Below are positions 18,842-28,977 of a stretch of DNA of 64,000 nucleotides, one piece after another (positions within the stretch are counted from its first letter, which is position 1; each line of letters starts with the position of its first letter). The DNA comes from Flavobacterium sp. ACN6 (lineage in GTDB: Bacteria; Bacteroidota; Bacteroidia; Flavobacteriales; Flavobacteriaceae): contig NZ_MRCQ01000008.1 in NCBI RefSeq assembly GCF_002304005.1, positions 186,001 through 250,000 on the forward strand, in the 5' to 3' direction. The notes beneath the pieces were generated by a model. That model had not been told where the DNA came from, made no database searches, and saw only the letters and a list, made by a program, of their open reading frames with translations. A program made the position numbers and the translations under genes.

Positions 18842-19165
18842 ATGGAACAAGAAATAGACACAAACGAATTAGGAGAATCAATCGTAAGAATTTTAAAAGG
18901 TATTTACGATCCTGAGATTCCTGTTGATATTTATGAGTTAGGATTAATTTATGACGTAATGGTAAATACTGATTACGAAGTAAAAATCTTAATGACATTA
19001 ACATCTCCAAACTGTCCAGTTGCGGAAAGTTTACCAAGAGAAGTTGAAGAGAAAGTAAAAACAATCGAACACATCAAAGATGTTGAAGTAGAAATTACTT
19101 TCGATCCGCCTTGGAGTAAAGATTTAATGAGCGAAGAAGCAAAATTAGAATTAGGAATGCTTTAA
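18842..19165 (+). CDS. sufT: SUF-associated MIP18/DUF59 protein SufT
   Basis: About 107 residues from ATG 18842 (MEQEIDTNELG). A longer frame from 18800 would read through the flanking repeat and is not chosen. The DUF59 core is clear: GIYDPEIPVDIYELGLIY and LTSPNCPVAESLPREV with the conserved cysteine. SufT proteins help mature or insert Fe-S clusters. It closes the SUF set after sufE, from which the GxxExxY insertion now separates it. Confidence 0.9.
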   Translation: MEQEIDTNELGESIVRILKGIYDPEIPVDIYELGLIYDVMVNTDYEVKILMTLTSPNCPVAESLPREVEEKVKTIEHIKDVEVEITFDPPWSKDLMSEEAKLELGML

Positions 19166-19234
19166 TAAGTCATAAAGTCCAAAGTCATAAAGTCTCAAGT
19201 ACAAGACTTTATGACTTTAGACCTTCGACTTTCA
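19166..19234. repeat. AAAGTC-type hairpin repeat (no ORF inside)
   Basis: The centre is a perfect 15-bp inverted repeat, AAAGTCATAAAGTCT at 19181-19195 with its complement at 19204-19218, loop 8 nt. Further units flank it. It is an intact version of the element that encloses the IVP ORF at 12.6-13.1 kb. Confidence 0.75.
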
Positions 19235-19244
19235 GACTAAAAAA

Positions 19245-19754
19245 ATGGAAGAAATTATCAATAAAGTTGCCAATAGTGCTTTAGAAGTTTTTGATTTAGA
19301 GGATTATTATCCAAAAGGAATGCGAGTGCAGATTGACATTTCGCAGTGGCTTTTGGAAGGATTTTTATTGAAAGAAAAAGACTTTAGAGAGCACCTAAAA
19401 AATCACGATTGGTCACAATACCAAGATCAATATGTGGCGGTAAATTGCAGTACAGATGCTATAGTTCCCGCTTGGGCATTAATTTTAGTCAGCGTTCATT
19501 TAGCTCCATTTGCAAAAAAAGTAGTCAACGGAACTATTGAGGATATGGATGCTAGTTTATACGAAGAAATCCTGAGTAAAATTGATTACTCTGTATACCA
19601 GAGTAAACCTGTAATTGTAAAAGGCTGTTCTAAGAAACCAGTTCCTATGCGTGCTTATATTTTAGCCACGAATTATTTACAGCCATTTGCCCGCAGCATT
19701 ATGTATGGCGAAGCGTGTTCTGCAGTACCTCTATACAAGGAATCTAAGAAATAA
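19245..19754 (+). CDS. DUF2480 family protein
   Basis: 169 residues, soluble, no signal peptide. Typical segments are MRVQIDISQWLLEGFLLKE, AIVPAWALILV, and VKGCSKKPVPMRAYI with a conserved cysteine. DUF2480 proteins are confined mainly to Bacteroidota and often lie beside SUF genes, as here, 79 bp after sufT. A role in Fe-S metabolism is suggested only by this neighbourhood. Confidence 0.85.
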   Translation: MEEIINKVANSALEVFDLEDYYPKGMRVQIDISQWLLEGFLLKEKDFREHLKNHDWSQYQDQYVAVNCSTDAIVPAWALILVSVHLAPFAKKVVNGTIEDMDASLYEEILSKIDYSVYQSKPVIVKGCSKKPVPMRAYILATNYLQPFARSIMYGEACSAVPLYKESKK

Positions 19755-19831
19755 CCTGCAATTGCACCTGATTATCGTCTAGTTTTAATTGGTTTTTAGT
19801 ATATTTGATAATACACTTAAACTAAACAACC

Positions 19832-20782
19832 ATGAGAAAGCTGGCGTTATTACTATGCATTTTAGCGAACTTTGCTATTGTTCAGGCACAAAATTCAGAA
19901 AAAGAATTAATTCAGAATACCGAAAAAGCGGTAAAAAAAATAAACGATACAATTGAGGGAGAAGGCTGGAAAGCAAAGGGAACTGTATCTCTTTTGCTAA
20001 ACCAATCGAGCTTCAATAATTGGATCGCAGGTGGCGAAGATAGTTTCTCCGGAACTTTAGGCATTAATTATGACTTCAATTATAAAAAAGACGATGTAAC
20101 GTGGGATAATAAAATCCTTGCTTCTTACGGGCTTCTACAAACTAAAAACACCGATTTCGGAAAAAAGACTGATGACCGTCTGGAGTTTAATTCAATTGTT
20201 GGAAAAAGAGCTTTTGGACAATGGTACTATTCTTATTTCCTAAATTTCAGAACCCAATTTACAACAGGTTATATTTACGGTCAGGATCCCAACGGAAAAG
20301 AAATTAGAACGGAACAAACCAAATTTATGTCTCCTGGATATCTTACTACTGGACCTGGTATTTATTGGACAAAAGATGATAATCTTAAAATAAATTTTGC
20401 ACCTCTTACATCAAAATTCACTTTTGTAGACAATGCCTATACAAGCGGAATTGATAGATTTACAGGCTTGCCTTATGTAGACGGCGCTTATTTTGGTGTT
20501 GACGAAGGCAAAACCATGCGTTATGAACTAGGTTTTTATGCTTCGGTTTATTATAAACTGGCAATCATGACCAATGTAACAGCAGAAAACACACTAAATT
20601 TATATTCTAATTATCTAGAAGATCCTCAAAATGTTGATATCAATTACTCTTTGAACATCATCATGAAAATAAATAAATTCTTGTCGGCAAATTTTGCTTT
20701 CCAAGCTATATATGATGACAATGCCTTTAGAGGACTTCAAACCAGACAGGTATTTGGTTTGGGAGTTAATTTTGGATTTTAA
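19832..20782 (+). CDS. DUF3078 outer-membrane protein
   Basis: 316 residues with a signal peptide (MRKLALLLCILANFAIVQAQ). The rest is rich in amphipathic beta strands with aromatic ends and finishes GLGVNFGF, a beta-barrel-type C-terminus. The GTVSLLLNQSSFNNWIAGGE segment marks the DUF3078 family. The function is unknown. It is 77 bp downstream of the DUF2480 gene and may be transcribed with it. Confidence 0.88.
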   Translation: MRKLALLLCILANFAIVQAQNSEKELIQNTEKAVKKINDTIEGEGWKAKGTVSLLLNQSSFNNWIAGGEDSFSGTLGINYDFNYKKDDVTWDNKILASYGLLQTKNTDFGKKTDDRLEFNSIVGKRAFGQWYYSYFLNFRTQFTTGYIYGQDPNGKEIRTEQTKFMSPGYLTTGPGIYWTKDDNLKINFAPLTSKFTFVDNAYTSGIDRFTGLPYVDGAYFGVDEGKTMRYELGFYASVYYKLAIMTNVTAENTLNLYSNYLEDPQNVDINYSLNIIMKINKFLSANFAFQAIYDDNAFRGLQTRQVFGLGVNFGF

Positions 20783-20798
20783 TCTATAAAACCATAAT

Positions 20799-20940
20799 AT
20801 TTTACCGCAAAGAGCGCAAAGTTTTTTCAAAGCTAAATTTTATAAAATAAAAGTTCGCAAAGCTGGATGTTAATTTAGCTTTGCGAACTTTTTCTTTTAT
20901 AATAATATAATAAAAATCTTAGCGCTCTTTGCGGTAAAAT
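20799..20940. repeat. Nested inverted-repeat element, also terminator-like
   Basis: An outer perfect 19-bp repeat (20799-20817 with 20922-20940; core TTTACCGCAAAGAGCGC) encloses an inner perfect 15-bp stem (20850-20864 with 20877-20891) followed by a T-rich run. It lies between DUF3078 (+) and hflX (-). The inner stem is shared with the hairpin at 14494-14538. Confidence 0.8.
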
Positions 20941-20946
20941 TTTCTG

Positions 20947-22188
20947 TTATTCCTCATCGTTTTCTTCTTCCTTCTCAATCGCATCCTTATAATCTGGATA
21001 CAAGAATTTATTATAAGGAAAACGAGTAATATGAATTTGTCGAACAGCTTCATAAACCGTTTCTCTAAATTCTTCAAAATTCTCTTTATTTGAAGCCGAA
21101 ATAAATAATGCTTTTCCCTCTCCAACATTACTCATCCAAGTTTGTTTCCATTCGTCGAGAGAATAATGTTTACGGGTTCTTTCCGTAATCAAATCATCTT
21201 CATCAATTGTAAGATGACGATAAGCATCGATTTTGTTGAAAACCATTATTGTTGGCTTGTCGTTGCTTTTAATTTCAAGCAAGGTCTTATTTACAGATTC
21301 AATATGATCTTCAAAATCTGGATGAGAAATATCTACAACGTGCAAAAGTAAATCTGCTTCGCGAACCTCATCTAATGTACTTTTAAAAGAATCAACCAAT
21401 TGAGTTGGCAGTTTTCGAATGAAACCAACCGTGTCAGAAAGCAAAAATGGCAGATTCTTGATCACCACTTTTCGAACTGTTGTATCTAGAGTTGCAAACA
21501 ATTTGTTCTCTACAAAAACATCACTTTTACCAATTGCATTCATCAAAGTCGATTTTCCAACATTGGTATATCCAACCAAAGCCACACGAACCATTGCACC
21601 GCGATTGCTGCGCTGAATGCTCATTTGTTTGTCAATCGTTTTGATTTTATCTTTCAATAATGAAATCCTGTCGCGTACAATACGTCTATCGGTTTCGATC
21701 TCTGTTTCTCCAGGGCCACGCATACCAATACCCCCTTTTTGACGTTCAAGGTGTGTCCATAAACCAGAAAGTCTTGGTAATAAATAAATACATTGCGCCA
21801 ATTCTACCTGGGTTCTTGCGTATGAAGTCTCAGCTCTCTGTGCAAAAATATCCAGAATTAAGTTTGTTCGATCCAAAATTTTGCAATCGATAATTCTTGA
21901 AATATTCTTTTGCTGAGATGGTGTTAATTCATCATCAAAAATTACTGTAGATATTTTATTTTCCTTTACATAGAGATTGATGTCATCAATTTTTCCCGTT
22001 CCTACGAAAGTCTTCGGATTTGGGCGCTCCATTTTCTGCGAAAAGCGTTTAATAACTTCACCTCCAGCGGTAAATGTCAAAAACTCCAATTCGTCTAAAT
22101 ATTCATTTAGTTTTTCTTCACTTTGATTTTGAGTAACAATTCCAACAATTACTGTTCTCTCAAAATTTATAACTTCTTTTTCTAACAT
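20947..22188 (-). CDS. hflX: GTPase HflX
   Basis: 413 residues. An N-terminal HflX domain (TFVGTGKIDDI, ARTQVELAQ, ERQKGGIGMRGPGETEIETDRR) precedes a TrmE-Era-EngA type G domain: G1 GYTNVGKST, G3 DTVGFIRKLP, G4 NKID. HflX binds 50S or 70S ribosomes and rescues stalled or heat-damaged ones. The C-terminus is acidic (EKEEENDEE). The gene is monocistronic on the minus strand. Confidence 0.96.
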   Translation of the reverse strand: MLEKEVINFERTVIVGIVTQNQSEEKLNEYLDELEFLTFTAGGEVIKRFSQKMERPNPKTFVGTGKIDDINLYVKENKISTVIFDDELTPSQQKNISRIIDCKILDRTNLILDIFAQRAETSYARTQVELAQCIYLLPRLSGLWTHLERQKGGIGMRGPGETEIETDRRIVRDRISLLKDKIKTIDKQMSIQRSNRGAMVRVALVGYTNVGKSTLMNAIGKSDVFVENKLFATLDTTVRKVVIKNLPFLLSDTVGFIRKLPTQLVDSFKSTLDEVREADLLLHVVDISHPDFEDHIESVNKTLLEIKSNDKPTIMVFNKIDAYRHLTIDEDDLITERTRKHYSLDEWKQTWMSNVGEGKALFISASNKENFEEFRETVYEAVRQIHITRFPYNKFLYPDYKDAIEKEEENDEE

Positions 22189-22289
22189 AGTCTTGAATAA
22201 GTTGCAAATTTAATCATTTGTAAGCTACAATCAATTACACAATTTCGATTTTAAATTTATATCTAAATCTTAATTTGCATTGAAACTAA

Positions 22290-22335
22290 AAAAATGGAAT
22301 TCTGTTAAGATTTACCTCAACAAAATTCCATTTTT
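22290..22335 (-). terminator. Terminator of the hypothetical gene 22359-23219
   Basis: A 17-bp inverted repeat with one mismatch (22290-22306 with 22319-22335) reads into a T run on the minus strand, 24 bases after the stop codon. Confidence 0.75.
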
Positions 22336-22358
22336 AAATAGTTTATAAATTTGAATGT

Positions 22359-23219
22359 TTACTCGTAAATAAACGTTTTTTCTGTTTTTACAATTCCGTT
22401 TTCTTCAATTTGAGAACAAGAAATCGGGAAGTTTAATTTGTTGTATTTATATTTTCTGCTTACCGCCACTAAAGCTGTAGACGAAGGACTGAAATTCATT
22501 TCATTATTGTATGAAATAGATTCAAAAGGAAATTCGTCTTCATGATAAGAAATCATCGGTACAATTACTTTATAATTATCTCCAAAAAGACTTTGAACAA
22601 TCAATTGATCAACCGATTTTTTATCATCGTAAGTATAGGTTTTAGAAATTTTATCTCCAACCAATCCCCTATGTTTAGAAACATTATCATTTACATAAAC
22701 ATATTCAAGTTTTCCGATAATCTGTTTATTTCTATCACGAGAAGTACGTCTTACAATGATTCCGTTTTCAACAAGATACTCTATATCATCTACTAAATTT
22801 TGATGATTCGTGCTCTTTTTTGTTGTTACTTTTACCCTTGCTCCTTCATAGACAAAAGAAACCACTTTGGTAATATAATTTGGTCCTTCCTGATATTTTT
22901 TTACAAATTTGGTAATGTTGTTATCAGCATCATAAGAGTAGTTTACCACTTCTTTCCAGTCGCTTCCTACTTTGTCTTTTACTGTCATATCCAGCAGTGC
23001 ATTTTTATTATAGAAAAAATGCTGTACAACATCTGAAGTTGTTATACTCTGGATTTTACCATCTTTAAAAACGAATGTTTTATTTACAATTTCACCGTCT
23101 TTAGAGTTTTGGTAATTTGTCTTTACAATATTAATCTGCTTTAACTTTACAGGAGCGTCCTGACTATGCATTAAACATGGAAAAACCATCATTAAGATGG
23201 CAATAAAGTAGGTTTTCAT
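22359..23219 (-). CDS. Secreted protein of unknown function
   Basis: About 286 residues from ATG 23219, chosen because it puts the signal peptide (MKTYFIAILMMVFPCLMHSQ) at the N-terminus; the frame is open 30 bases further up to 23249. The mature part has YD/RHS-like beta motifs (VNYSYDADNNITKFVKKY, YTYDDKKS, RKYKYNKLN), as found in periplasmic proteins that resemble short RHS repeats. No catalytic motif is seen. Confidence 0.75.
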   Translation of the reverse strand: MKTYFIAILMMVFPCLMHSQDAPVKLKQINIVKTNYQNSKDGEIVNKTFVFKDGKIQSITTSDVVQHFFYNKNALLDMTVKDKVGSDWKEVVNYSYDADNNITKFVKKYQEGPNYITKVVSFVYEGARVKVTTKKSTNHQNLVDDIEYLVENGIIVRRTSRDRNKQIIGKLEYVYVNDNVSKHRGLVGDKISKTYTYDDKKSVDQLIVQSLFGDNYKVIVPMISYHEDEFPFESISYNNEMNFSPSSTALVAVSRKYKYNKLNFPISCSQIEENGIVKTEKTFIYE

Positions 23220-23355
23220 GAGGTATTTGTATTGATTTGGGATGACCAAAATACAAAATTCAATTAAACTTTAAGAATTTGAAATACAAAAACTACAAAC
23301 TTTTAAACAAACTCTTAAAAACCAACACTTTAATTTCGGTTTTAAAAATTTCGTC

Positions 23356-24705
23356 TTACTTTTCTCCAAATATCTTAATATCATCGACCATAAAAGCACC
23401 GTTTAAAGTTTTATCTTTTCCTGATCCTATGTACTTAAATGCAATATGAATATTTCCAGAATACGCCGAAAGATCGATTCCTCCAGAACTTATAAACTCG
23501 CGTGAAGGTGTTGAAAGCGAAGGAACTTTAGCTTCCAATTTTGTCCATTTTGCTTTAGTAATACTAGAACCGTCAAAATTAGTTGAAACATATACTTCCA
23601 AAGTATTTAATGGCGAATCCATTTTTAAATCATGCTGCGCGCTTCTAAAAGAAAGCACTGCATTTTTATAACCCGTTAAATTTATTTTAGGAGAAACCAG
23701 CCATGCAATATTTTCTGCTGCCGTTGTACTTGTTGTATTAAATTCTGCATAGCCATTTCCAGCATACACCATACTTTTCCATAATTTGGCTGCTTTTTCA
23801 ACAATATTGCTCCAGCCCGGCAAGGCAAAATTGACGTTATTTTTAACCGTTTGAAAATCTTCTGCAAAAAACGGAACATTCCTTTTTCCATTCATGACAA
23901 TATCACTTTCAGATCGAACCATCAATTGATAATCTGTACCAAATTTGGTTAAAATTCCTCGAACTGTTCCACTTCCTTCTGGAACAAAATGATCTGCAAA
24001 TTTTGCATAACTGCTCGTTCTGAAAATAATTTGATTGCCTGTTTTATCACGCAGATTCCAATTGGTTGACCCTCCCACATTATTTGATTCTTCAAAATAA
24101 TGTCTTCCAAGAGCGGCTTCTGTAAATTCAACGTCACGAAGTTCGATTAGTGTATTTAACTTATTTTCAGCAAGTGCTTCTTCTACTGAAAGTGACTGCA
24201 CCAATTGATTTTCGTCAACAATGGTACACGATGCATTTAGAACATTTTTATATTCATTTTGAGAAATTCTCCCAATTGTAGGATCTCCAGCATTACTAAC
24301 ATACAGACTTCCTATTCGTAAACCGCCATAATACAAATCTGTAAATTGATTTTTAAGTTTTACATACACTTTGTTTCCTACTCGGTAATCGATGTAAGTA
24401 TTTGAAGCGTCGATTGGCACACTAAAACCTATTGCAGGAATCTTTTCAGAAGCTTTGGTCTGTAAAGAAATCGTTTTAAAAAAGTTACCGCCTTCATCAC
24501 TTGAAACCACATAAGCTTCTATAATGTCATCGTAAACATATTGTTTGGCGACATTTCCAGATAATTCATATACTTTTTCGACCGTTTTATTTACAGTAAA
24601 ATCTGGCTGAGTACATTCTAATTTTGGAGTTTCAGCTTCCGTACTGCAACTGCTTACACATAATAGTGAAATTCCAAAAATTGAATTTAAAAAAATGTTT
24701 TTCAT
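23356..24705 (-). CDS. DUF5689 lipoprotein with choice-of-anchor domain
   Basis: 449 residues with a lipoprotein signal (ISLLCVSSC, Cys20). The N-terminal half matches DUF5689 (an OB-fold-like domain: YVYDDIIEAYVVSSDEGGNFFKTI). The C-terminal part (FFAEDFQTV, AWLVSPKINLTGYKNAVLSFRSA, MVDDIKIFGE) is a carbohydrate-binding/choice-of-anchor J type domain. It starts 17 bp after the TonB receptor gene ends and is its likely partner lipoprotein at the outer membrane. Confidence 0.85.
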   Translation of the reverse strand: MKNIFLNSIFGISLLCVSSCSTEAETPKLECTQPDFTVNKTVEKVYELSGNVAKQYVYDDIIEAYVVSSDEGGNFFKTISLQTKASEKIPAIGFSVPIDASNTYIDYRVGNKVYVKLKNQFTDLYYGGLRIGSLYVSNAGDPTIGRISQNEYKNVLNASCTIVDENQLVQSLSVEEALAENKLNTLIELRDVEFTEAALGRHYFEESNNVGGSTNWNLRDKTGNQIIFRTSSYAKFADHFVPEGSGTVRGILTKFGTDYQLMVRSESDIVMNGKRNVPFFAEDFQTVKNNVNFALPGWSNIVEKAAKLWKSMVYAGNGYAEFNTTSTTAAENIAWLVSPKINLTGYKNAVLSFRSAQHDLKMDSPLNTLEVYVSTNFDGSSITKAKWTKLEAKVPSLSTPSREFISSGGIDLSAYSGNIHIAFKYIGSGKDKTLNGAFMVDDIKIFGEK

Positions 24706-24722
24706 GACAAATAAATTTTGAT

Positions 24723-27545
24723 TTACAAACCAATTGTGAGGTTTAAAAAATAAGTTCTTCCGTAACCGTAATAATATTTTGGTCCAAATGATGGTGTTCC
24801 GCTGGAAATATCTTGATTTAAAGCTCTAAAATTGGCATTTCGAGCTTGTTCAAAACCGCCTGTTTTATATAAAAGCCCCAAGGCATTATTCACGCTGGCA
24901 AAAAGTCCGACATATTTCTTTTTAATTCGCCAAGATTTTCCGCCACTAATATTCAATAAGGCAGCAGGATCAAATTTTTCTTGTTTTAATAATTCATTTC
25001 CTCTTTCAGATGTTGCTTCAGGAAAAGGAAATCCATTTGCAGGATTGATGTAGAATTGTGATGTTCTTGAAATAGGCGAAACATCAATATAATTATCAGT
25101 CAAATAATTGATATTAGCGCCAATCCACCAAAATTTCGGATCTCTATATTCTAATCCTAATGAAAAAGCATTTTGAGGCATTCCAGCTTGTTTGTAATTT
25201 TTAAGATAAGCCGAACCAAAATCAAATGTAGTCTGCGCACCATCTTTTGCTGCGTTTGCATCATTTGTAATTAATACATTTGGATTGCTGTTGTAGGTGT
25301 AATTGCCGTAAGCGGCAGAGAAAGTGGTTTTTAATGTTTGAGAAATTTGATATTCAAAACTTAATTCTGCTCCTGTATTTTTCTTGTCTAACTGCGTTAA
25401 AGTCTGACTCACAAAAGCGTCTGTCGCATCATAACCAGCGCCATTATCAAAAATTCCTTCGGCATAAAAAAAGGACGTTTTAGAACTATTTTTAATCAAA
25501 GTATAATAAGCTGTTAATCGCAGTTTTAGTTTAGGCGAACGAAAAACGTAGCTGGCTTCGGCACTGCTTATGTTTTCACTTTCAATTCCATTTACTACAG
25601 CATTATTTAAGCGTGAATTTGAAAATGTGTTCCGAAGCGAGGGTGCTCTTGTTAAATGGGCACCATTAAAAAACAACGATTGTTTACCCGATATTTTATA
25701 GGTAAATCCGCCTTTGAAACCGAAATTTTCAAAACTTACTTTTTCACTTTTTCCTAAAGAAGTCGTGGCGTAAATTCCGTTTTGATACAATCCTTCGCGT
25801 TGATAATTGGACATTGAGTACGATTGTGCCAAATAAAATTCGGTTTTATTATAAGAGAATCTAAACTGCGTAAAAGCATCAATTGTATTGGCTAGAAAAT
25901 TATAATTATAACCATAAATATCTCCTTCTTTTACTTGTCGATTCGGATGCTGCAAGTCAGACTGAGCGAGATTTCCTTTGTAAAACGGATCAATATCTTC
26001 GAAATATTTCCCTCCTAAAAGATCTAGCAAATATTGAAAATTATGTGATTTCAAATTCCGATATGTCACTCCTCCGTCAAAAAAAATGTTCGCAGTAATC
26101 TGTTTATTTAAATTTGAATTTACAGCAAAAGTTTTGTCATCTGTTCTGTCTTCATATACTATATAATGGCTTTGCGCTGGTTCATATCCATTTTGACTTA
26201 TTTTTTGATTGGCCATATACATCGCGTTCCAATCTAATTGCGGATTCTCCAGTAGATTTATCCTGCTGTTTTCTGCATTTTCATAATCTGGAGTAAATTC
26301 ACCTGAAAATTCACCATGATCTTTCGCATACAGTGAACTAAAATAACTTGGCATTTTTTTGTAATAAACAGGATCTGGGCTGTCTGCATTTTGATAATCG
26401 ATCGTACTGTTACCCACTTTTCCAAATTGATACATTACACTCGAATTCAGACTTGTTTTGTCATCAATTTTAAAATAATGATTCAACATCAACAATGGCT
26501 CTTCTACATTTTTTATTCTTGCATTTCGCTTTTTTCCATTCTGAAATCCCCAGTACGAATTGTATTTTTCGCCCATTAAACTGGTTACTTCATTTGTATT
26601 TGGAGAGTTTTTCCCACGAGAATTTGGCGTGTAAAATCCAGTAAAATTGAGCGAATTTTTATTGTTTAATTTCTTTTCAACACTAATAAAAAAAGAATCT
26701 GCGTTAAAATTTGTTCCTTCAAAATAACCTTGATCTGCCCACCTTTTTCCTGCTGAAACCACATAAGCCCAGCCAGAAGCATTCATTCCAGATGCATAAG
26801 TCCCGATGGCGCGCCAAGTATAGGTTGTATTACTTCCTGAAAATGTGAGTGAAGTTCCTTTTCTGTATAAAGAAGCTCGTGTAAAAATCTGCTGTGTTCC
26901 TAAAACGCCTCCAAAAGTATAATTTGAAGCAGCCGTTCCAACTGAAAATTCCTGATTACGAAGTACATTATTTAATCCGCCCCAATTGTTCCACTGCGGT
27001 CTTCCGTCGTAGATTTTGTTCATCGTCATTCCGTTAAGCATCATCGTTCCGTTTTCACTGTCTAAACCGCGAATCCTAAATCGGGCCTGACCCCAATTAA
27101 ATGCGGCCGCCTGCATAAAAGCATCTCTAGAAGATTGCAAAAGGCCAGAAGTCATTTCAGATGAACTATTATCATCTGAAAAATCATTGTCTGACAATGT
27201 GATTAACGCCGCAGGAGCCTCATCTGAATAAGTATCTTCTAGTTGGAGTACTCCTAGATTAATGTTTTCTTTTAATGAAGATTGGATTTTTAAAAGGTAA
27301 TCTTTGTATCCTTGGCTTCTCAGTAAAAGTAACTGCTCTTTTTGCGGAAATATATGAAGTTCAAATTTCCCTGCTTTTGATGTGAGCTGCATTACAGCTG
27401 TATTCTGTATGGTCGCAACAACATTTTCCAACGGATTTTGCGTTCGAGCATCAATAACAATTCCTGAAACCGTTATTTCTTGCTGCTGTGGAAACGCAAA
27501 ACCAAAAGACATTAAAATAAAAAACGTTAAGTACTTCTTTACCAT
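24723..27545 (-). CDS. TonB-dependent receptor with carboxypeptidase-like regulatory domain
   Basis: 940 residues. A signal peptide (ends FAFPQQ) precedes a CarboxypepD_reg-like domain (VSGIVIDARTQNPLENVVATI, about 24-100), a plug (FRIRGLDSENGTMMLNGMTMNKIYDG, about 155-180) and a 22-strand-type barrel ending YFLNLTIGL. Such receptors import large or scarce ligands across the outer membrane using TonB energy. The operon partner is a DUF5689 lipoprotein. No SusD-like gene or glycan enzymes lie beside it, so the substrate is unknown. Confidence 0.93.
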   Translation of the reverse strand: MVKKYLTFFILMSFGFAFPQQQEITVSGIVIDARTQNPLENVVATIQNTAVMQLTSKAGKFELHIFPQKEQLLLLRSQGYKDYLLKIQSSLKENINLGVLQLEDTYSDEAPAALITLSDNDFSDDNSSSEMTSGLLQSSRDAFMQAAAFNWGQARFRIRGLDSENGTMMLNGMTMNKIYDGRPQWNNWGGLNNVLRNQEFSVGTAASNYTFGGVLGTQQIFTRASLYRKGTSLTFSGSNTTYTWRAIGTYASGMNASGWAYVVSAGKRWADQGYFEGTNFNADSFFISVEKKLNNKNSLNFTGFYTPNSRGKNSPNTNEVTSLMGEKYNSYWGFQNGKKRNARIKNVEEPLLMLNHYFKIDDKTSLNSSVMYQFGKVGNSTIDYQNADSPDPVYYKKMPSYFSSLYAKDHGEFSGEFTPDYENAENSRINLLENPQLDWNAMYMANQKISQNGYEPAQSHYIVYEDRTDDKTFAVNSNLNKQITANIFFDGGVTYRNLKSHNFQYLLDLLGGKYFEDIDPFYKGNLAQSDLQHPNRQVKEGDIYGYNYNFLANTIDAFTQFRFSYNKTEFYLAQSYSMSNYQREGLYQNGIYATTSLGKSEKVSFENFGFKGGFTYKISGKQSLFFNGAHLTRAPSLRNTFSNSRLNNAVVNGIESENISSAEASYVFRSPKLKLRLTAYYTLIKNSSKTSFFYAEGIFDNGAGYDATDAFVSQTLTQLDKKNTGAELSFEYQISQTLKTTFSAAYGNYTYNSNPNVLITNDANAAKDGAQTTFDFGSAYLKNYKQAGMPQNAFSLGLEYRDPKFWWIGANINYLTDNYIDVSPISRTSQFYINPANGFPFPEATSERGNELLKQEKFDPAALLNISGGKSWRIKKKYVGLFASVNNALGLLYKTGGFEQARNANFRALNQDISSGTPSFGPKYYYGYGRTYFLNLTIGL

Positions 27546-27756
27546 TCAAATCCAATTTACTTTTAAAATTATTTCGGAAATCAATCCTTTATTCAAAAGA
27601 TAAAATTGGTTTTTGGAAAAAGACAATTAAATTTTAAGCGGTTAGTCTTTAAATTCAAAAATAGACAAAATATTTAAATATAAGTAAATTCTCTCAAATT
27701 TATTTTGATTTAATGAAAAGCAGACGTAAAGTAATTATTTCTAAAAGGCAGTTGAA

Positions 27757-28977
27757 TTAAATTGTTGTTCTAATTTTAGAAACCATGAAGGCAATTAAAA
27801 CACCAAAAATTCCGATGAAGGCAAAAGAAAATTGAAGTCCAAAACTCTGTGCAATGTGTCCAATTACCGGAGGCCCCATTAAGAAACCTAAGAAACTCAC
27901 ACTCGAAACAATCGTTAAGGCTTCTCCAGCTGGTACAGTTGGATTTTTCCCTGCAATACTATAAACGGTTGGAACGATAGTGGCAACGCCCAAACCAACA
28001 AACATAAAAGCAATGGTGCACGGAATTATATAAGGAAGAAAAACTGCTGTGAAAAGTCCCGCCGAGATCATTACTCCGCTAATCTGCATAACACGCTCGC
28101 GACCAAATTTATTGATTAATCCATCGCCAAGAAATCGTCCGCCGGCCATCATAATCATAAACGAAGTGTAGCCTAAAACCACCAATGCTCCAGGCGCTTT
28201 TACAATATCTTTAAAATAAACACCGCTCCAATCGAACATAACTCCTTCGCTGGCCATACTGCAAAATCCGATTACACCCAGCCAAAGTAATGCTGTATCT
28301 GGTTTTACAAACATTTTTTTACCTTCTGGTTTTGCTTTTACTTTTTCTTTGGCTCTGACCAAAAATTTAAAATTAAAAGCGACCATAAGTAAAACGATTC
28401 CGCCCACAATTAAAAAATGATGCAACGGATTTAATTTTAAGGCAAGCATTCCTAAACCAACTAATGCTCCTGTAAATCCAGCAAAACTCCACATTCCGTG
28501 AAATGCAGACATAATTGTTTTTTTGAACAAAACTTCCGTGTAAACGCCTTGTGTATTTACTGCAATATTGGCTAGATTTCCAAATAATCCAAACAAAAAT
28601 AAACCGAGGGATAATTGCAATGCTGTTGTTGCTAAGCCTAAATTAACTAAGCAGAAAACGTACATTATTAAAGAGAAAATTAAAATACGATGGCTCCCGA
28701 ATTTGGTTACCATTTTCCCCGAAAAGGGCATAATAATTAACTGCCCAACTGGAAGCGCAAAAAGTATAGAACCTAAATCGCCTTCGGTTAAATGTAAGGC
28801 CGTTTTAATATCTGGAATCCTGCTCGCCCATGTGGCAAAACTTAAACCCATTCCGAAATAAAACATTCCAACGGCAAAACGAATTCGATTTAAATAAGAC
28901 GCTTTTGCTTCTCTAAATACTTTCTTGATTTTACCTTTGGTCTGAAAAAGAGCTAATGGATTAAAATTTATCAGCAT
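27757..28977 (-). CDS. MFS transporter
   Basis: 406 residues with about 12 hydrophobic helices. The first loop motif appears as GKMVTKFGSHR and the N-terminal FGMGLSFATWASRIPDIK segment resembles the YbjJ-like sugar/drug MFS group. It is an inner-membrane carrier of unknown substrate. The start at 28977 gives about 30 residues before the first helix; a shorter start is possible. A TAnnTTTG-type element (TATTTTTG) lies on the minus strand at 29005-29012. Confidence 0.9.
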   Translation of the reverse strand: MLINFNPLALFQTKGKIKKVFREAKASYLNRIRFAVGMFYFGMGLSFATWASRIPDIKTALHLTEGDLGSILFALPVGQLIIMPFSGKMVTKFGSHRILIFSLIMYVFCLVNLGLATTALQLSLGLFLFGLFGNLANIAVNTQGVYTEVLFKKTIMSAFHGMWSFAGFTGALVGLGMLALKLNPLHHFLIVGGIVLLMVAFNFKFLVRAKEKVKAKPEGKKMFVKPDTALLWLGVIGFCSMASEGVMFDWSGVYFKDIVKAPGALVVLGYTSFMIMMAGGRFLGDGLINKFGRERVMQISGVMISAGLFTAVFLPYIIPCTIAFMFVGLGVATIVPTVYSIAGKNPTVPAGEALTIVSSVSFLGFLMGPPVIGHIAQSFGLQFSFAFIGIFGVLIAFMVSKIRTTI

